A DNA stretch of 64,000 nucleotides from Streptomyces canus 299MFChir4.1 (GCF_000383615.1 NZ_KB911582.1:528425-592424); one strand, 5' to 3'; counted from the first letter of the stretch, positions 1-9,323 are shown. Notes: a model not told the origin generated them from the letters alone. Numbers and translations are program-made.

Positions 1-4
1 CCGC

Positions 5-964
5 TCAGAACCCCAACTTCCGCAACTGCCGAGGATCCCGCTGCCAGTCCTTCGCCACCTTGACGTGCAGGTCGAGGAAGACCGGTGTGCCCAAGAGCGC
101 CTCGATCTGCTTGCGGCTCTTGATGCCGACCTCCTTCAGGCGCTTGCCCTTGGGGCCGATGATGATGCCCTTCTGGCTGGGGCGCTCGATGTAGACGAAG
201 GCGTGGATGTCGAGGAGGGGCTTGTCGGCGGGGCGGTCCTCGCGGGGGATCATCTCCTCGACGACCACCGCGATGGAGTGCGGGAGCTCGTCGCGGACAC
301 CCTCCAGCGCGGCCTCGCGGATCAGCTCGGCGATCATGACCTGTTCGGGCTCGTCCGTGAGGTCGCCCTCGGGGTAGAGCGCCGGGCCCTCGGGAAGCAT
401 CGGGATCAGCAGGTCCGCCAGCAGGTCGACCTGCTTGTTCGCGGTCGCCGACACCGGGACGATCTCCGCCCACTCGATGCCCAGCTCCTTGCCGAGCTGG
501 TCGACGGCGATCAGCTGCTCGGCGAGCGTCTTGGAGTCGACGAGGTCCGTCTTCGTGATGATCGCGACCTTCGGGGACTTCTTGATCCCCGCGAGTTCCT
601 TCGCGATGAAACGGTCACCGGGCCCGAGCTTCTCGTTCGCCGGCAGACAGAACCCGATCACGTCGACCTCGGCCCACGTGGTGCGGACGACGTCGTTCAG
701 CCGCTCGCCCAGCAGCGTGCGCGGCTTGTGGAGCCCTGGGGTGTCGACCAGGATCAGCTGGGCATCCTCCCGGTGCACGATCCCGCGCACCGTGTGGCGC
801 GTCGTCTGCGGCTGGTTGGCGGTGATCGCCACCTTGTGGCCGACCAGAGCGTTCGTAAGGGTGGACTTGCCCGCGTTGGGGCGGCCCACGAAGCAGGCGA
901 AGCCGGCGCGGTGGGGTGCCTGTGACGAGGCCGACGGCTCGGATGACTGACTGCGAACGCTCAT
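5..964 (-). CDS. era: GTPase Era
   Basis: Era is an essential GTPase that binds the 3' end of 16S rRNA and helps mature the 30S subunit. The 319-residue product has the full family layout: G1 GRPNAGKS (residues 27-34), G3 DTPGLHKP, G4 TKTDL, and a C-terminal KH domain with the GIIIGPKGKRLKEVG loop. An N-terminal extension of about 18 Ser/Pro-rich residues precedes the G domain, as in other Streptomyces Era proteins. ATG at 964 is chosen; an in-frame ATG nine bases upstream is possible. In actinobacteria era normally follows a cytidine-deaminase-like gene, a CBS gene, ybeY and phoH. Here those genes lie 5-13 kb away on the same strand, so the cluster has been opened by inserted genes. Confidence 0.96.
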   Translation of the reverse strand: MSVRSQSSEPSASSQAPHRAGFACFVGRPNAGKSTLTNALVGHKVAITANQPQTTRHTVRGIVHREDAQLILVDTPGLHKPRTLLGERLNDVVRTTWAEVDVIGFCLPANEKLGPGDRFIAKELAGIKKSPKVAIITKTDLVDSKTLAEQLIAVDQLGKELGIEWAEIVPVSATANKQVDLLADLLIPMLPEGPALYPEGDLTDEPEQVMIAELIREAALEGVRDELPHSIAVVVEEMIPREDRPADKPLLDIHAFVYIERPSQKGIIIGPKGKRLKEVGIKSRKQIEALLGTPVFLDLHVKVAKDWQRDPRQLRKLGF

Positions 965-1026
965 GCGCCCCATTCTCCCTGATCCACAGAGCCCCGCCGC
1001 ACAAGCGCCCGAGCACCGTCCGGACC

Positions 1027-1091
1027 GTGAGCATCCGGAAACCCCACCGCAATGAAACACACCGGAAACACCCCCGTGCACAGCCGGAAAC
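1027..1091 (+). promoter_or_regulatory. Predicted GlnR-type operator array upstream of amt
   Basis: Five-base elements recur at 11-bp spacing: GAAAC at 1054, GAAAC at 1065, GTGCA at 1076 and GAAAC at 1087, each separated by six bases. A further pair, GTGAG at 1027 and GAAAC at 1038, is also six bases apart. The known Streptomyces GlnR box alternates gTnAC and GaAAC half-sites with six-base spacers, and GlnR controls the canonical amtB operon. The array ends 47 bases before the amt start. That GlnR binds here is inference. Confidence 0.6.
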
Positions 1092-1138
1092 GCACACCCG
1101 TGACCCTCTGACGAGCCCCCACCTCGTTGGAGATCTCC

Positions 1139-2784
<1,646 letters not shown>

Positions 2785-2794
2785 GGGGGGCGTC

Positions 2795-2962
2795 ATGGGT
2801 GACTGGTACGTCCTCGTCGAGGCGAACGAGGGGTGCGCCGAGGTACGGCCACCTCGTGTTCCGGACCTCCGAGACGAGCTGGTCGCCTCGAAGGAACCCC
2901 CGCCCGCCCAGCGCCCCGCGGCGAAGAAGGGTGTTCTCCGCCGCGCCCTGGGCCGGGACTAG
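2795..2962 (+). CDS. Hypothetical 55-residue protein downstream of glnK
   Basis: A short frame starting ten bases after the glnK stop, with a purine-rich GAGGGGGGCG stretch just before ATG 2795. The product starts MGDWYVLVEANEGC, is acidic to residue 28, then Pro/Ala-rich, and ends in a basic tail (KKGVLRRALGRD). No signal peptide or membrane segment is evident and I do not recognise the family. Spacing and ribosome-binding site suggest co-transcription with amt-glnK. Its stop codon overlaps the stop of the convergent gene at 2959 by two bases. It could be a P-II-associated peptide, or the remnant of a larger gene in the position glnD usually occupies. Confidence 0.55.
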   Translation: MGDWYVLVEANEGCAEVRPPRVPDLRDELVASKEPPPAQRPAAKKGVLRRALGRD

Positions 2963-3903
2963 ACGACCGGTGTCCGTGCCCGCCGTGTCCTGACGAACAG
3001 CACCACCCCCACGGCGACCCCCGCCCCGAGCACCGCCGCGACCAGCCACGGCAGCGCGAAGAAACCCGCACTCGCCGACTCCCGCGTGTCCTTCGCACTC
3101 GCCGTCAACTTCACGTCGCCCCAGTCGAGTTGCGGCGCCCCGCGCCATGGCTCACTGAGCCGTACCCGTTGCCCGGGCAGCAACTCACCGGGAATCTTCA
3201 CGAGCTCACGCGCGAGCAACGTCCGGCCGAACAACCCCGTCGCCCGCAGCTCGACCTTCGGGTTCAGGGTGACGTTGCCGGTGTTGCGCAGGGTGTAGGA
3301 GATCGTCGCCCCGCTGTCCCCGAGCCCCGGTACCAGCGGCTGGTGATGGCTGACACGGACGTCCTCGACGGCGATCGCCGGGACGGTCGGTCCGCCCACC
3401 CGCAGATAGACCCTCGCGGCGACGGCCCGCTGCACGCCGAGCGCCACCGCTCCGTCGCCCTTGTCGATCCGTTCGTCCAGTGCCACCAACGCGCCGGGGT
3501 GGTCGCCCGGTTCGGCACCCTCGGGCACCGACAGCGTGAACGGCACGGTGACCCTGCCGTGCGCGGGGACGGTCACCCGGGTCTTCGCGGGCCTCGCCCA
3601 GGCCCCCACCCCGCGCTGCTTCTCCGCGACCGTGCGCACGGCGAAACCGCCGTCGCGGGCGGTGTTGTACGCGTCGGCGGCGTAGAGCCGGAAGGTCAGG
3701 GGCCGACCGGTCCTGTTGCTGACGACCACCTTGTCGTCGATGGCCTGCCCGGGATCGGCGGAGAGGTAGAAGTAGGGCCGTGCGGCGATCCGGGAGGCGG
3801 CGGGATACACGGACCAGCTGCCGTTGTCGGCGGCGTGCGCTGGCGCTGGCGCGGCGGCCGTGGCCAGGAACAGGTTCAGGAGGAGGACGTACAGCTTGCG
3901 CAT
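2959..3903 (-). CDS. DUF916-like WxL-interacting cell-surface protein
   Basis: A 314-residue secreted, membrane-anchored protein. It has a signal peptide ending near AHAADNGSW, an Ig-like beta-rich ectodomain typical of DUF916 proteins (YPAASRIAARPYFYLSADPG; VSNRTGRPLTFRLYAADAYN), and a C-terminal transmembrane helix (PWLVAAVLGAGVAVGVVLF) followed by a short basic tail RTRRART. In Firmicutes such proteins anchor WxL-domain proteins to the wall. The upstream gene at 3954-5270 encodes a protein with a W-S-L motif, so the two probably form a surface pair. Start ATG 3903 is preceded by AAGGAGGCGG-like purines lying about ten bases away in the message. Confidence 0.82.
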   Translation of the reverse strand: MRKLYVLLLNLFLATAAAPAPAHAADNGSWSVYPAASRIAARPYFYLSADPGQAIDDKVVVSNRTGRPLTFRLYAADAYNTARDGGFAVRTVAEKQRGVGAWARPAKTRVTVPAHGRVTVPFTLSVPEGAEPGDHPGALVALDERIDKGDGAVALGVQRAVAARVYLRVGGPTVPAIAVEDVRVSHHQPLVPGLGDSGATISYTLRNTGNVTLNPKVELRATGLFGRTLLARELVKIPGELLPGQRVRLSEPWRGAPQLDWGDVKLTASAKDTRESASAGFFALPWLVAAVLGAGVAVGVVLFVRTRRARTPVV

Positions 3904-3953
3904 GGGTGCGGACCCCCAAGGAGGCGGACGGGCGGGTGCGGGCGCCCGTACGG

Positions 3954-5270
3954 TCAGCTGAGCGTGAGGGTGAGAACGCCGGAGTACGTGCCCACCGGCG
4001 TGAACGCCGGCACGTTCAGGGAGAGCCCGGCGTCCACGGTGAACTCACCGCCCGTGAGCGCGGAGTTGGGCGTGGACGCGAGCGTCGCTCCCGAGGATCC
4101 GACCGCGCCGGCGGAACCGGCCTGGCAGGTGCTCGGGCTGCCCGCCTTGGTGGCACAGGTGGGGCTCCAGCTCAGCGCGCCGGCGTCGATCTTGGCGCCG
4201 GCTCCGGTGAAGTCGGTGACCTTGCCGGTGAGGGACCAGCCGGCGGGTCCGCCGCGGAAGTCCTGGACGGTCACCTTGTTCAGGTTGCCGGTCGAGGCCC
4301 CGCCCTTGCCGTAGTCCACCGCCGAGAGGCTGACGGAGTCCCCGGCCTGGGACATGGACAGCGCGCCCGCCTTGACGGTGGTGGTGACCTTCTGGCTGCC
4401 GGCCGGGACGGGGGTGTCGTCGATGACGACGTACGCCTTCGGTCCGGCGCCCTTGGCGTCGCTCCACGCGCTGCCCTCGTACGCCACGACACCGGTCGTC
4501 GTCTTGTCGTTGACGACGAGCGAGCCGCTGAAGGCGCCCGAGGAGTTGGCGGTGGCGGTGGCGGTGTCCGCGGTCTGGGCGGCGCCGGACCGCCCGGCCA
4601 GGGTGACCGTCGCGCCCGGGGTGAACTTGCTGCCGGTGACGGTGACGCTCGCACCGGGCTTGCCGGAGGCCGAACCCAGCGCGATGTCCCGCTCGTTGAC
4701 GGGGTTCGCGTCCGTCGCGGTGACCGTCTCGGAGACCGGGGCGGGCGGGGTGATCACCGTGCAGGGTGTGTCGAGTTCGAGGATGTAGCTGGTGTGGATG
4801 TTGTAGTCGCCGGGCGAGAGCGTGATCGCGCCGGGCGAGGTGACCTTGAAGGTGCCGGTCATCGAGAACGACGGGAAGGCGCCGTTGCCCGGCACCGGGT
4901 CGTTCTTCTTCGGTCCGGCGACCGTCACGGCGCCGGTCTGGGCGCCGCCGAGGGCGACCTTGCCGGTCGGCGTCATGATGTCGGCCGGCAGCGCGATGGC
5001 CGTGGGGTTGCTGGCGGCCGGTTTGACCACCGTGTAGGTCACGGTGACGGTGTCGCCCACCTTGGGGCTGGTGTTGTCCACGGCGACCCTGGCCGTCGTG
5101 GTGCCGTCGATCGGCGGGATGCCCGCGACCGCGGGCGGGATGCAGTGCGTGGCGAAGTCCACGTCGGTGGCGGCACCGGCCGGACAGGCCAGTGCGCCAC
5201 CCGCGGTGACCGCGAGTGCGGTCGCCCCGACAAAGGACGCCAGACGGCGTCTTCGAGTCGTCGAACCCAT
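3954..5270 (-). CDS. Secreted WxL-domain-like surface protein
   Basis: A 438-residue exported protein: Arg-rich N-terminus (MGSTTRRRRLASFV), hydrophobic core and cleavage after PAGAA. The mature part is Thr/Val/Ser-rich and beta-predicted, with an Ig-like segment around KPGASVTVTGSKFTPGATV. The C-terminal third has DFRGGPAGWSLTGKVTDF, matching the W-x-L core of WxL domains, which bind peptidoglycan or a DUF916 partner. Start ATG 5270 is chosen because the signal peptide begins there, with GGAGGG-type purines upstream. An open extension to 5396 has no signal character. The DUF916-like partner follows 50 bases downstream. The ligand is unknown. Confidence 0.75.
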   Translation of the reverse strand: MGSTTRRRRLASFVGATALAVTAGGALACPAGAATDVDFATHCIPPAVAGIPPIDGTTTARVAVDNTSPKVGDTVTVTYTVVKPAASNPTAIALPADIMTPTGKVALGGAQTGAVTVAGPKKNDPVPGNGAFPSFSMTGTFKVTSPGAITLSPGDYNIHTSYILELDTPCTVITPPAPVSETVTATDANPVNERDIALGSASGKPGASVTVTGSKFTPGATVTLAGRSGAAQTADTATATANSSGAFSGSLVVNDKTTTGVVAYEGSAWSDAKGAGPKAYVVIDDTPVPAGSQKVTTTVKAGALSMSQAGDSVSLSAVDYGKGGASTGNLNKVTVQDFRGGPAGWSLTGKVTDFTGAGAKIDAGALSWSPTCATKAGSPSTCQAGSAGAVGSSGATLASTPNSALTGGEFTVDAGLSLNVPAFTPVGTYSGVLTLTLS

Positions 5271-5351
5271 GGATGTGCCCCCTCCGGAAGCTCCTGAAGT
5301 CCTGCGCCGACAGGGGGCATTGATGTGTGGATGGCGTGAGAAGTCAATGGA

Positions 5352-5393
5352 GTTGCCGCAGAAACCTGACGAGATGTCAGTTTCTGCGGCAAC
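5352..5393 (-). terminator. Long hairpin between two surface-protein genes
   Basis: GTTGCCGCAGAAAC (5352-5365) followed by CTGAC pairs with GTCAG and TTTCTGCGGCAAC (to 5393). This gives an 18-bp stem with one bulged C and a five-base loop. It lies after the stop of the gene at 5427-5900 and before the start of the WxL gene, so it may terminate the first transcript or protect the second. There is no T-tract, which is common for Streptomyces terminators. Confidence 0.6.
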
Positions 5394-5426
5394 CAAGGGA
5401 CTTGCTCCGAGGACGGGCGCCGGAGG

Positions 5427-5900
5427 TCAGTCGAAGACGAACGGGCCCGGAGCCTGCGGACCGGTCGCCGTGCAGGTCACGGTGATCCCGAAGACGACGA
5501 TCTGGAGTGAACCGCCGTACGACTCCAGGCTGTCGCCGGACCCAACGGTTCCGTTGAGCGGTCCGACGGTGACGGGGTCACCGGCCGCGATGGCGGGGTT
5601 CTCCGTGCCGGTGAAGGTGGTGGTGCCGCCGTTCGCGTTCACGAAGGTGAGGGTCGAGGTGATCGAGTCCTCGGAGAGCGCGAGCGGAGCGTTGATCGCC
5701 GAGGTGACGGTGACGGTGGCCGCCGTGCCGTCCTGGGTGGCGGTGAGGGTCGCCTGGCCGCTGCCGTAGAGGCCGCAGTCCGCGTCGATGGTCGCCGTGT
5801 CCGGGGTGACGGCCAGGGCGGTGGGCGCGAACGCGAGCCCGACGGCCGCGAGCGTGCCGACCGCCAGTGCCGCACCCGTACGTATGCGCTTGCCTTTCAT
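5427..5900 (-). CDS. Small secreted beta-rich protein, unknown function
   Basis: A 157-residue exported protein starting MKGKRIRTGAALAVGTLA, with signal cleavage probably after ALA near residue 33. The mature chain has two cysteines (DADCGLYG and VTCTATG), likely forming one disulfide, and repeated Thr/Val strands (TATQDGTAATVTVTS). It resembles the one-domain secreted beta-sandwich proteins common in Streptomyces, which are usually annotated as hypothetical. It is first in a run of three same-strand surface genes, so it may be an accessory or ligand of the WxL/DUF916 pair. ATG 5900 is preferred because the signal peptide starts there; GGGAA lies just upstream in the message. Confidence 0.7.
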   Translation of the reverse strand: MKGKRIRTGAALAVGTLAAVGLAFAPTALAVTPDTATIDADCGLYGSGQATLTATQDGTAATVTVTSAINAPLALSEDSITSTLTFVNANGGTTTFTGTENPAIAAGDPVTVGPLNGTVGSGDSLESYGGSLQIVVFGITVTCTATGPQAPGPFVFD

Positions 5901-6105
5901 GGAATCCGGTTCCCTTCCCGTGGTGGGGACTGCCATGTGGGGATGGACGGGGGGTGCATCCCGACGGACGGCCGGGCTTCACGGGGCGTGGTGCGGGACG
6001 CCGCGCGAGCTGGAATCTGACGGTCCGTCGGAATTTCCGGTTCCATTGATGCGCGTGGGACGAGGGACGGCAAGCCGGAATTCCGGCCAACTGTTACCCG
6101 GAGTA

Positions 6106-6459
6106 TCAGCCGGCGGTCACGGTCTCGCGCACGGTGCCGTCGACCCCCGCCACCAGCACCGGAGTCCGCGGCCCGCCCAGATCCCGGACGGCGGCCCGGT
6201 CCTGCTCGGAGGCCGATTCCGCCTCTGTCACCACGGCCGCCGCCTCCAGGGACTTCGCCCCCGAGGCCACGGCCATGGCCACCGCGGTCTGCAGCGCGCT
6301 CAGCTTCAGCGACGCCAGCTCGACGGTCCCGGCCACATACGTCCGCCCGGTCTCGTCCCGTACGGCCGCCCCCTCGGGCACCCCGTTACGGGCCCGCGCC
6401 GAACGCGCCAGGGTGACGATCTTGCGGTCCTCGGGGTCAAGCGCACTGTTGTCGGTCAT
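6106..6459 (-). CDS. Cytidine-deaminase-fold protein lacking zinc ligands
   Basis: A 117-residue protein whose central segment TYVAGTVELASLKLSALQTAV lines up with the active-site helix of cytidine deaminases, where a Cys/His-Ala-Glu triad is expected. Here the catalytic position reads A-L-Q, and the later PCxxC motif is missing; the chain has no Cys or His at all. It therefore cannot bind the catalytic zinc. This class of protein sits between the CBS gene and era in many actinobacteria. The message probably begins at the start codon: TATGCT lies six bases upstream and no Shine-Dalgarno is present. A structural or regulatory role is more likely than deamination. Confidence 0.75.
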   Translation of the reverse strand: MTDNSALDPEDRKIVTLARSARARNGVPEGAAVRDETGRTYVAGTVELASLKLSALQTAVAMAVASGAKSLEAAAVVTEAESASEQDRAAVRDLGGPRTPVLVAGVDGTVRETVTAG

Positions 6460-6679
6460 GACAGGAGCATACGAACCGAACCCGCGCCGCCGACCTCACG
6501 GGGGTCACGGAGCCACGGCCCCCGGCGGGCCGTCCGCCACGAAAGCGGGACACCGGCAACGACGGGAGGCACGCTCCGCCCCCGGGCCCCGCCCGCGGCT
6601 ACCGGCATCCCGAACACATCAACATCGGCCACCTCCGGCGGCGCCGCCCGCCGCGAGGGCACGCCCGTCGCCGGGCGCG

Positions 6680-7549
6680 TCACCCCGCCACCGGATACAT
6701 CGCCCCCCGCCGCCCCTCCGGTGACGCCAGCCACTCCAGTTTGGCCGCGGTGCGGGCCTCGTCCAGCGGGGTGTGCAGGACGACCGTCAGGTCGGGGCGG
6801 GCCGGTACCCGCATCGCCGTGGACTCCACGCACAGCAGTCCGACCAGCGGATGGTCGAGTTCCTTGCGGATGACGCCGGCGTCCTCGATGTCCCGCCACT
6901 CCCACAGCTCGGTGAACTCGGCGCTCGCCGACCGCACCCGGGCCAGCACGTCCTGGAACCCCTCGTCCTCGGGCCGCGCCGAGGCGGCCGCCCGGAACTG
7001 GGCGACGACGGTACGCGCGTTCTGTTCCCAGCTGTGCGATCGCGACCGGTACAGCGGGTCGGTGAAGAAGTCGACGAGGCAGTTCTGGGTGTTCTCCGGC
7101 CGCATGCCGAGCACCCAGCCGGCGGCGTCGTTGTACAGCACGCAGTTGTAGTACGCGTCCATGATGTGCGCCGGATACGGCATCCACGCGTCGATCAGCC
7201 GCCGCAGCCCCTCGCAGCCGTGGTCGGCCGCCGGTTCCGGCGCGGGCGGGTTCAGCCCGGCGAGCACGTACAGATGCCGCCGCTCGGCGTTGCTGAGCCG
7301 CAGCACCCGCCCGACGGAGTCGAGGACCTGCGGCGACACCGAGATGTCCCGCCCCTGCTCCAGCCACTGGTACCAGGAGGCACCCACCCCGGCCAGCACG
7401 GCGACCTCCTCGCGCCGCAGCCCCGGCGTCCGCCGCCGCGCCCCGCCGTCCGGCAGCCCTGCCTCGGCGGGCGAGACCCGGGCCCGCCGGCTCATCAGAA
7501 ACTCCCGCAGTTCACGATGCCGCTCACTCTTGGGTACGACCTCGGGCAC
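6680..7549 (-). CDS. XRE-family regulator with MmyB-like ligand-binding domain
   Basis: A 289-residue DNA-binding protein. The N-terminal helix-turn-helix (about residues 12-85) has the family hallmark RRTPGLRREEVAVLAGVG followed by YQWLEQGRD. The C-terminal half is the MmyB-like domain, which in characterised relatives binds fatty-acid-like ligands; WMPYPAHIMDAYYN and the late RPDLTVVLHTPLDE segment are typical. GTG 7549 is chosen because GAGGGGG lies seven bases upstream. The gene is divergent from an MFS exporter at 7642, with a perfect palindrome between them, an arrangement usual for regulators of a neighbouring pump. Repression of the exporter is inference. Confidence 0.85.
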   Translation of the reverse strand: MPEVVPKSERHRELREFLMSRRARVSPAEAGLPDGGARRRTPGLRREEVAVLAGVGASWYQWLEQGRDISVSPQVLDSVGRVLRLSNAERRHLYVLAGLNPPAPEPAADHGCEGLRRLIDAWMPYPAHIMDAYYNCVLYNDAAGWVLGMRPENTQNCLVDFFTDPLYRSRSHSWEQNARTVVAQFRAAASARPEDEGFQDVLARVRSASAEFTELWEWRDIEDAGVIRKELDHPLVGLLCVESTAMRVPARPDLTVVLHTPLDEARTAAKLEWLASPEGRRGAMYPVAG

Positions 7550-7572
7550 GAACGCATCCCCCTCGTTGTTGC

Positions 7573-7591
7573 CTGGTGGTGCCACCACCAG
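7573..7591. promoter_or_regulatory. Palindromic operator between mmyB-like regulator and MFS gene
   Basis: CTGGTGGTG-C-CACCACCAG is a perfect 9+1+9 inverted repeat. Looser symmetry continues outward (GTTGT at 7565, ACAAC at 7593). It lies 24 bases upstream of the regulator start and 50 bases upstream of the exporter start, a good position to control both genes. Confidence 0.6.
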
Positions 7592-7641
7592 CACAACTTG
7601 CGGCTCCCCACGGCTATTCCGGTGCCCGCAGGCTCTTGCCC

Positions 7642-9078
7642 ATGGCGATCGACACCACAAACCCCCTCCCCGATTCGCTCGACACCCCCCGGCTGTCGAC
7701 GCGCGACAAGCTCGTCCTGTTCGTCCTGTGCGCCGCCCAGTTCATGGTCGCGCTGGACTTCTCCGTCCTGAACGTCGCCCTGCCCGTCCTCGGCGCCGAC
7801 CTCGGCATGAGCCCCTCCGCCCTGCAGTGGGCGGTCACGGCGTTCGCCCTCCCGTCCGGCGGCTTCCTGCTCCTGTTCGGCCGCATGGGCGACCTGTACG
7901 GCCGCAGGAGGCTCTTCCTGTCCGGTCTCGCCCTGTTCGGCGCGGCCTCCCTGCTCGCGACCCTCGCCTGGGACCCGGCCTCCTTCCTCGCCGGACGCGC
8001 CCTCCAGGGCCTCGGCGCCGCGGCGATCGTGCCGACCGGCATGTCCCTGCTGACCACGACCTTCCCCGAGGGCCCCGCCCGCGACCGCGCCCTGGGCATC
8101 TCCGGCACCCTGCTCTCGCTCGGCTTCACCGTCGGCATGGTGGCCGGCGGCACCCTCACCGACACCCTCGGCTGGCGCTCCACGATGGGCCTGCTCACCC
8201 TGTTCGCCCTGATCGTGCTCCCGCTGGCCCCCGCCCTGCTGCCGGAGTCCCTCCCCCATAGCCTCAAGGGCATGGGAGGTACCCCCGTCCCGGACCGCCC
8301 GCGCCTGGACGTGCCCGGCGCGATCACGGTCACCGGCGGGCTGCTCGCCCTCATCTACGCCCTGTCGACCGCCGCCGACCAGGGCTTCGGCCGTCCGGAC
8401 GTCGTCGCCGGCCTGATCGCGGGCCTGCTTCTCCTCGCCGCCTTCGTCAAGGTCGAGTCCCGTAGCGCCCGACCCCTGGTGTCCCTGCCCATGCTGCGCC
8501 GCCGCACGGTGGCGTGGGGCAACATCGGCGGTCTCGTCACCTTCTCGATGATGTCGACGGTCGTCTTCGTGCTGACCCTCTACCTCCAGGAGGTCCTGCA
8601 CCTGTCCGCCTTCGAGACCGGCCTGGTCTTCGGTGTCCAGGGCGTCCTCTCGGCGGTGGCCGGCACCTACGCCCCGAGGGTCATCGGCCGCTTCGGCCCG
8701 CGCCGCACGCTGGTCGGCTCACTCGTCGGCCAGGGCGCACTGATCGCCGCCCTGCTGGGCCTGGACACCGGGAGCTGGTCCGTCTGGCTCGCCACCGCCG
8801 CCGTCTCCCTGGCCAGCATGTGCCACCTCGGCGCGATCATCTCGTACGGCGTCACCGTGACCTCCGGTGTCCCGGACGAGGAGCAGGGCCTGGCCACCGG
8901 CCTGGTCACCTCCACCCAGCAGATCGGCATCACCGTCGGCATCCCGCTGCTCGGCGTCCTCGCCACCACTTCGGACGACCTGATGTCCGGCGTCCACACG
9001 GTCCTCGCACTGGACACGGCGATCGTGCTGGTGGCGGCGGTGCTGGTCGGCCAGGGCCTGCGCACCCGCCGTGCCTGA
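7642..9078 (+). CDS. MFS drug exporter, DHA2 (14-helix) family
   Basis: A 478-residue inner-membrane major-facilitator protein. The first helix reads LFVLCAAQFMVALDFSVLN, followed by the A-loop motif GRMGDLYGRRRLF and the motif-C-like stretch SLGFTVGMVAGGTLTDTLGW. About fourteen hydrophobic segments fit proton-driven multidrug exporters of the EmrB/QacA type. ATG 7642 begins MAIDTTNPLPDS; no strong ribosome-binding site precedes it. The central loop (about residues 203-215) contains SLPHSLKGMGGTPVPD, an in-frame Streptomyces repeat (8250-8287). The divergent MmyB-like regulator probably controls it. The substrate cannot be inferred. Confidence 0.9.
   Translation: MAIDTTNPLPDSLDTPRLSTRDKLVLFVLCAAQFMVALDFSVLNVALPVLGADLGMSPSALQWAVTAFALPSGGFLLLFGRMGDLYGRRRLFLSGLALFGAASLLATLAWDPASFLAGRALQGLGAAAIVPTGMSLLTTTFPEGPARDRALGISGTLLSLGFTVGMVAGGTLTDTLGWRSTMGLLTLFALIVLPLAPALLPESLPHSLKGMGGTPVPDRPRLDVPGAITVTGGLLALIYALSTAADQGFGRPDVVAGLIAGLLLLAAFVKVESRSARPLVSLPMLRRRTVAWGNIGGLVTFSMMSTVVFVLTLYLQEVLHLSAFETGLVFGVQGVLSAVAGTYAPRVIGRFGPRRTLVGSLVGQGALIAALLGLDTGSWSVWLATAAVSLASMCHLGAIISYGVTVTSGVPDEEQGLATGLVTSTQQIGITVGIPLLGVLATTSDDLMSGVHTVLALDTAIVLVAAVLVGQGLRTRRA
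8250..8287. repeat. Short Streptomyces dispersed repeat inside a coding frame
   Basis: CTCCCCCATAGCC, TCAA, GGGCATGGGAGGTACCCCC forms an imperfect hairpin of the CTCCCCCA...TGGGAGGTGCCCCC kind, which I recognise as a common dispersed sequence in Streptomyces genomes. It is in frame within the MFS gene and adds about twelve residues to the cytoplasmic loop. Confidence 0.5.
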
Positions 9079-9116
9079 AAGCCGGTGACGGCTGCAGGCA
9101 GGCCCGCCTCCTGGAC

Positions 9117-9323
9117 TCAGAGGCGGGCCTCGGGCTCGTTCCGCGGGGACGGCAGTGCGCTCAGGAAGTGCTGCCAGGCGGCGGGAGTGAAGGCGAGGAC
9201 GGGGCCCCGGCGGGCGTTGGAGTCGCGGACCAGCACCGACTCACCCGTCCAGGCGACCTCGACGCAGTCCTGGTTGGGCTGCCCACTCGCCCTGCTCTTG
9301 CGCCACGACCATGAGCCACCCAC
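9117..9323 (-). CDS. DUF397 small protein
   Basis: A 68-residue protein with the DUF397 pattern: WRKSRAS near the start, DCVEVAW, VLVRDSNARRGPVLAFTPAAW and QHFLSAL. DUF397 proteins are numerous in Streptomyces and usually sit next to a WhiJ-like XRE regulator, here the gene at 9434. GTG 9323 is chosen because GGAGGGA lies about five bases before it and the domain starts there; an upstream ATG at 9383 adds 20 unrelated residues without a ribosome-binding site. Related pairs (abaA, whiJ loci) influence sporulation and antibiotic production; the DUF397 partner is thought to modulate its XRE protein. Confidence 0.85.
   Translation of the reverse strand: MGGSWSWRKSRASGQPNQDCVEVAWTGESVLVRDSNARRGPVLAFTPAAWQHFLSALPSPRNEPEARL

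Noticed and set aside
6460..6679. Possible gene in the spacer between the deaminase-like gene and the MmyB-like regulator
   Set aside because: Frames present lack ribosome-binding sites and have no recognisable content; nothing regulatory was clear either.
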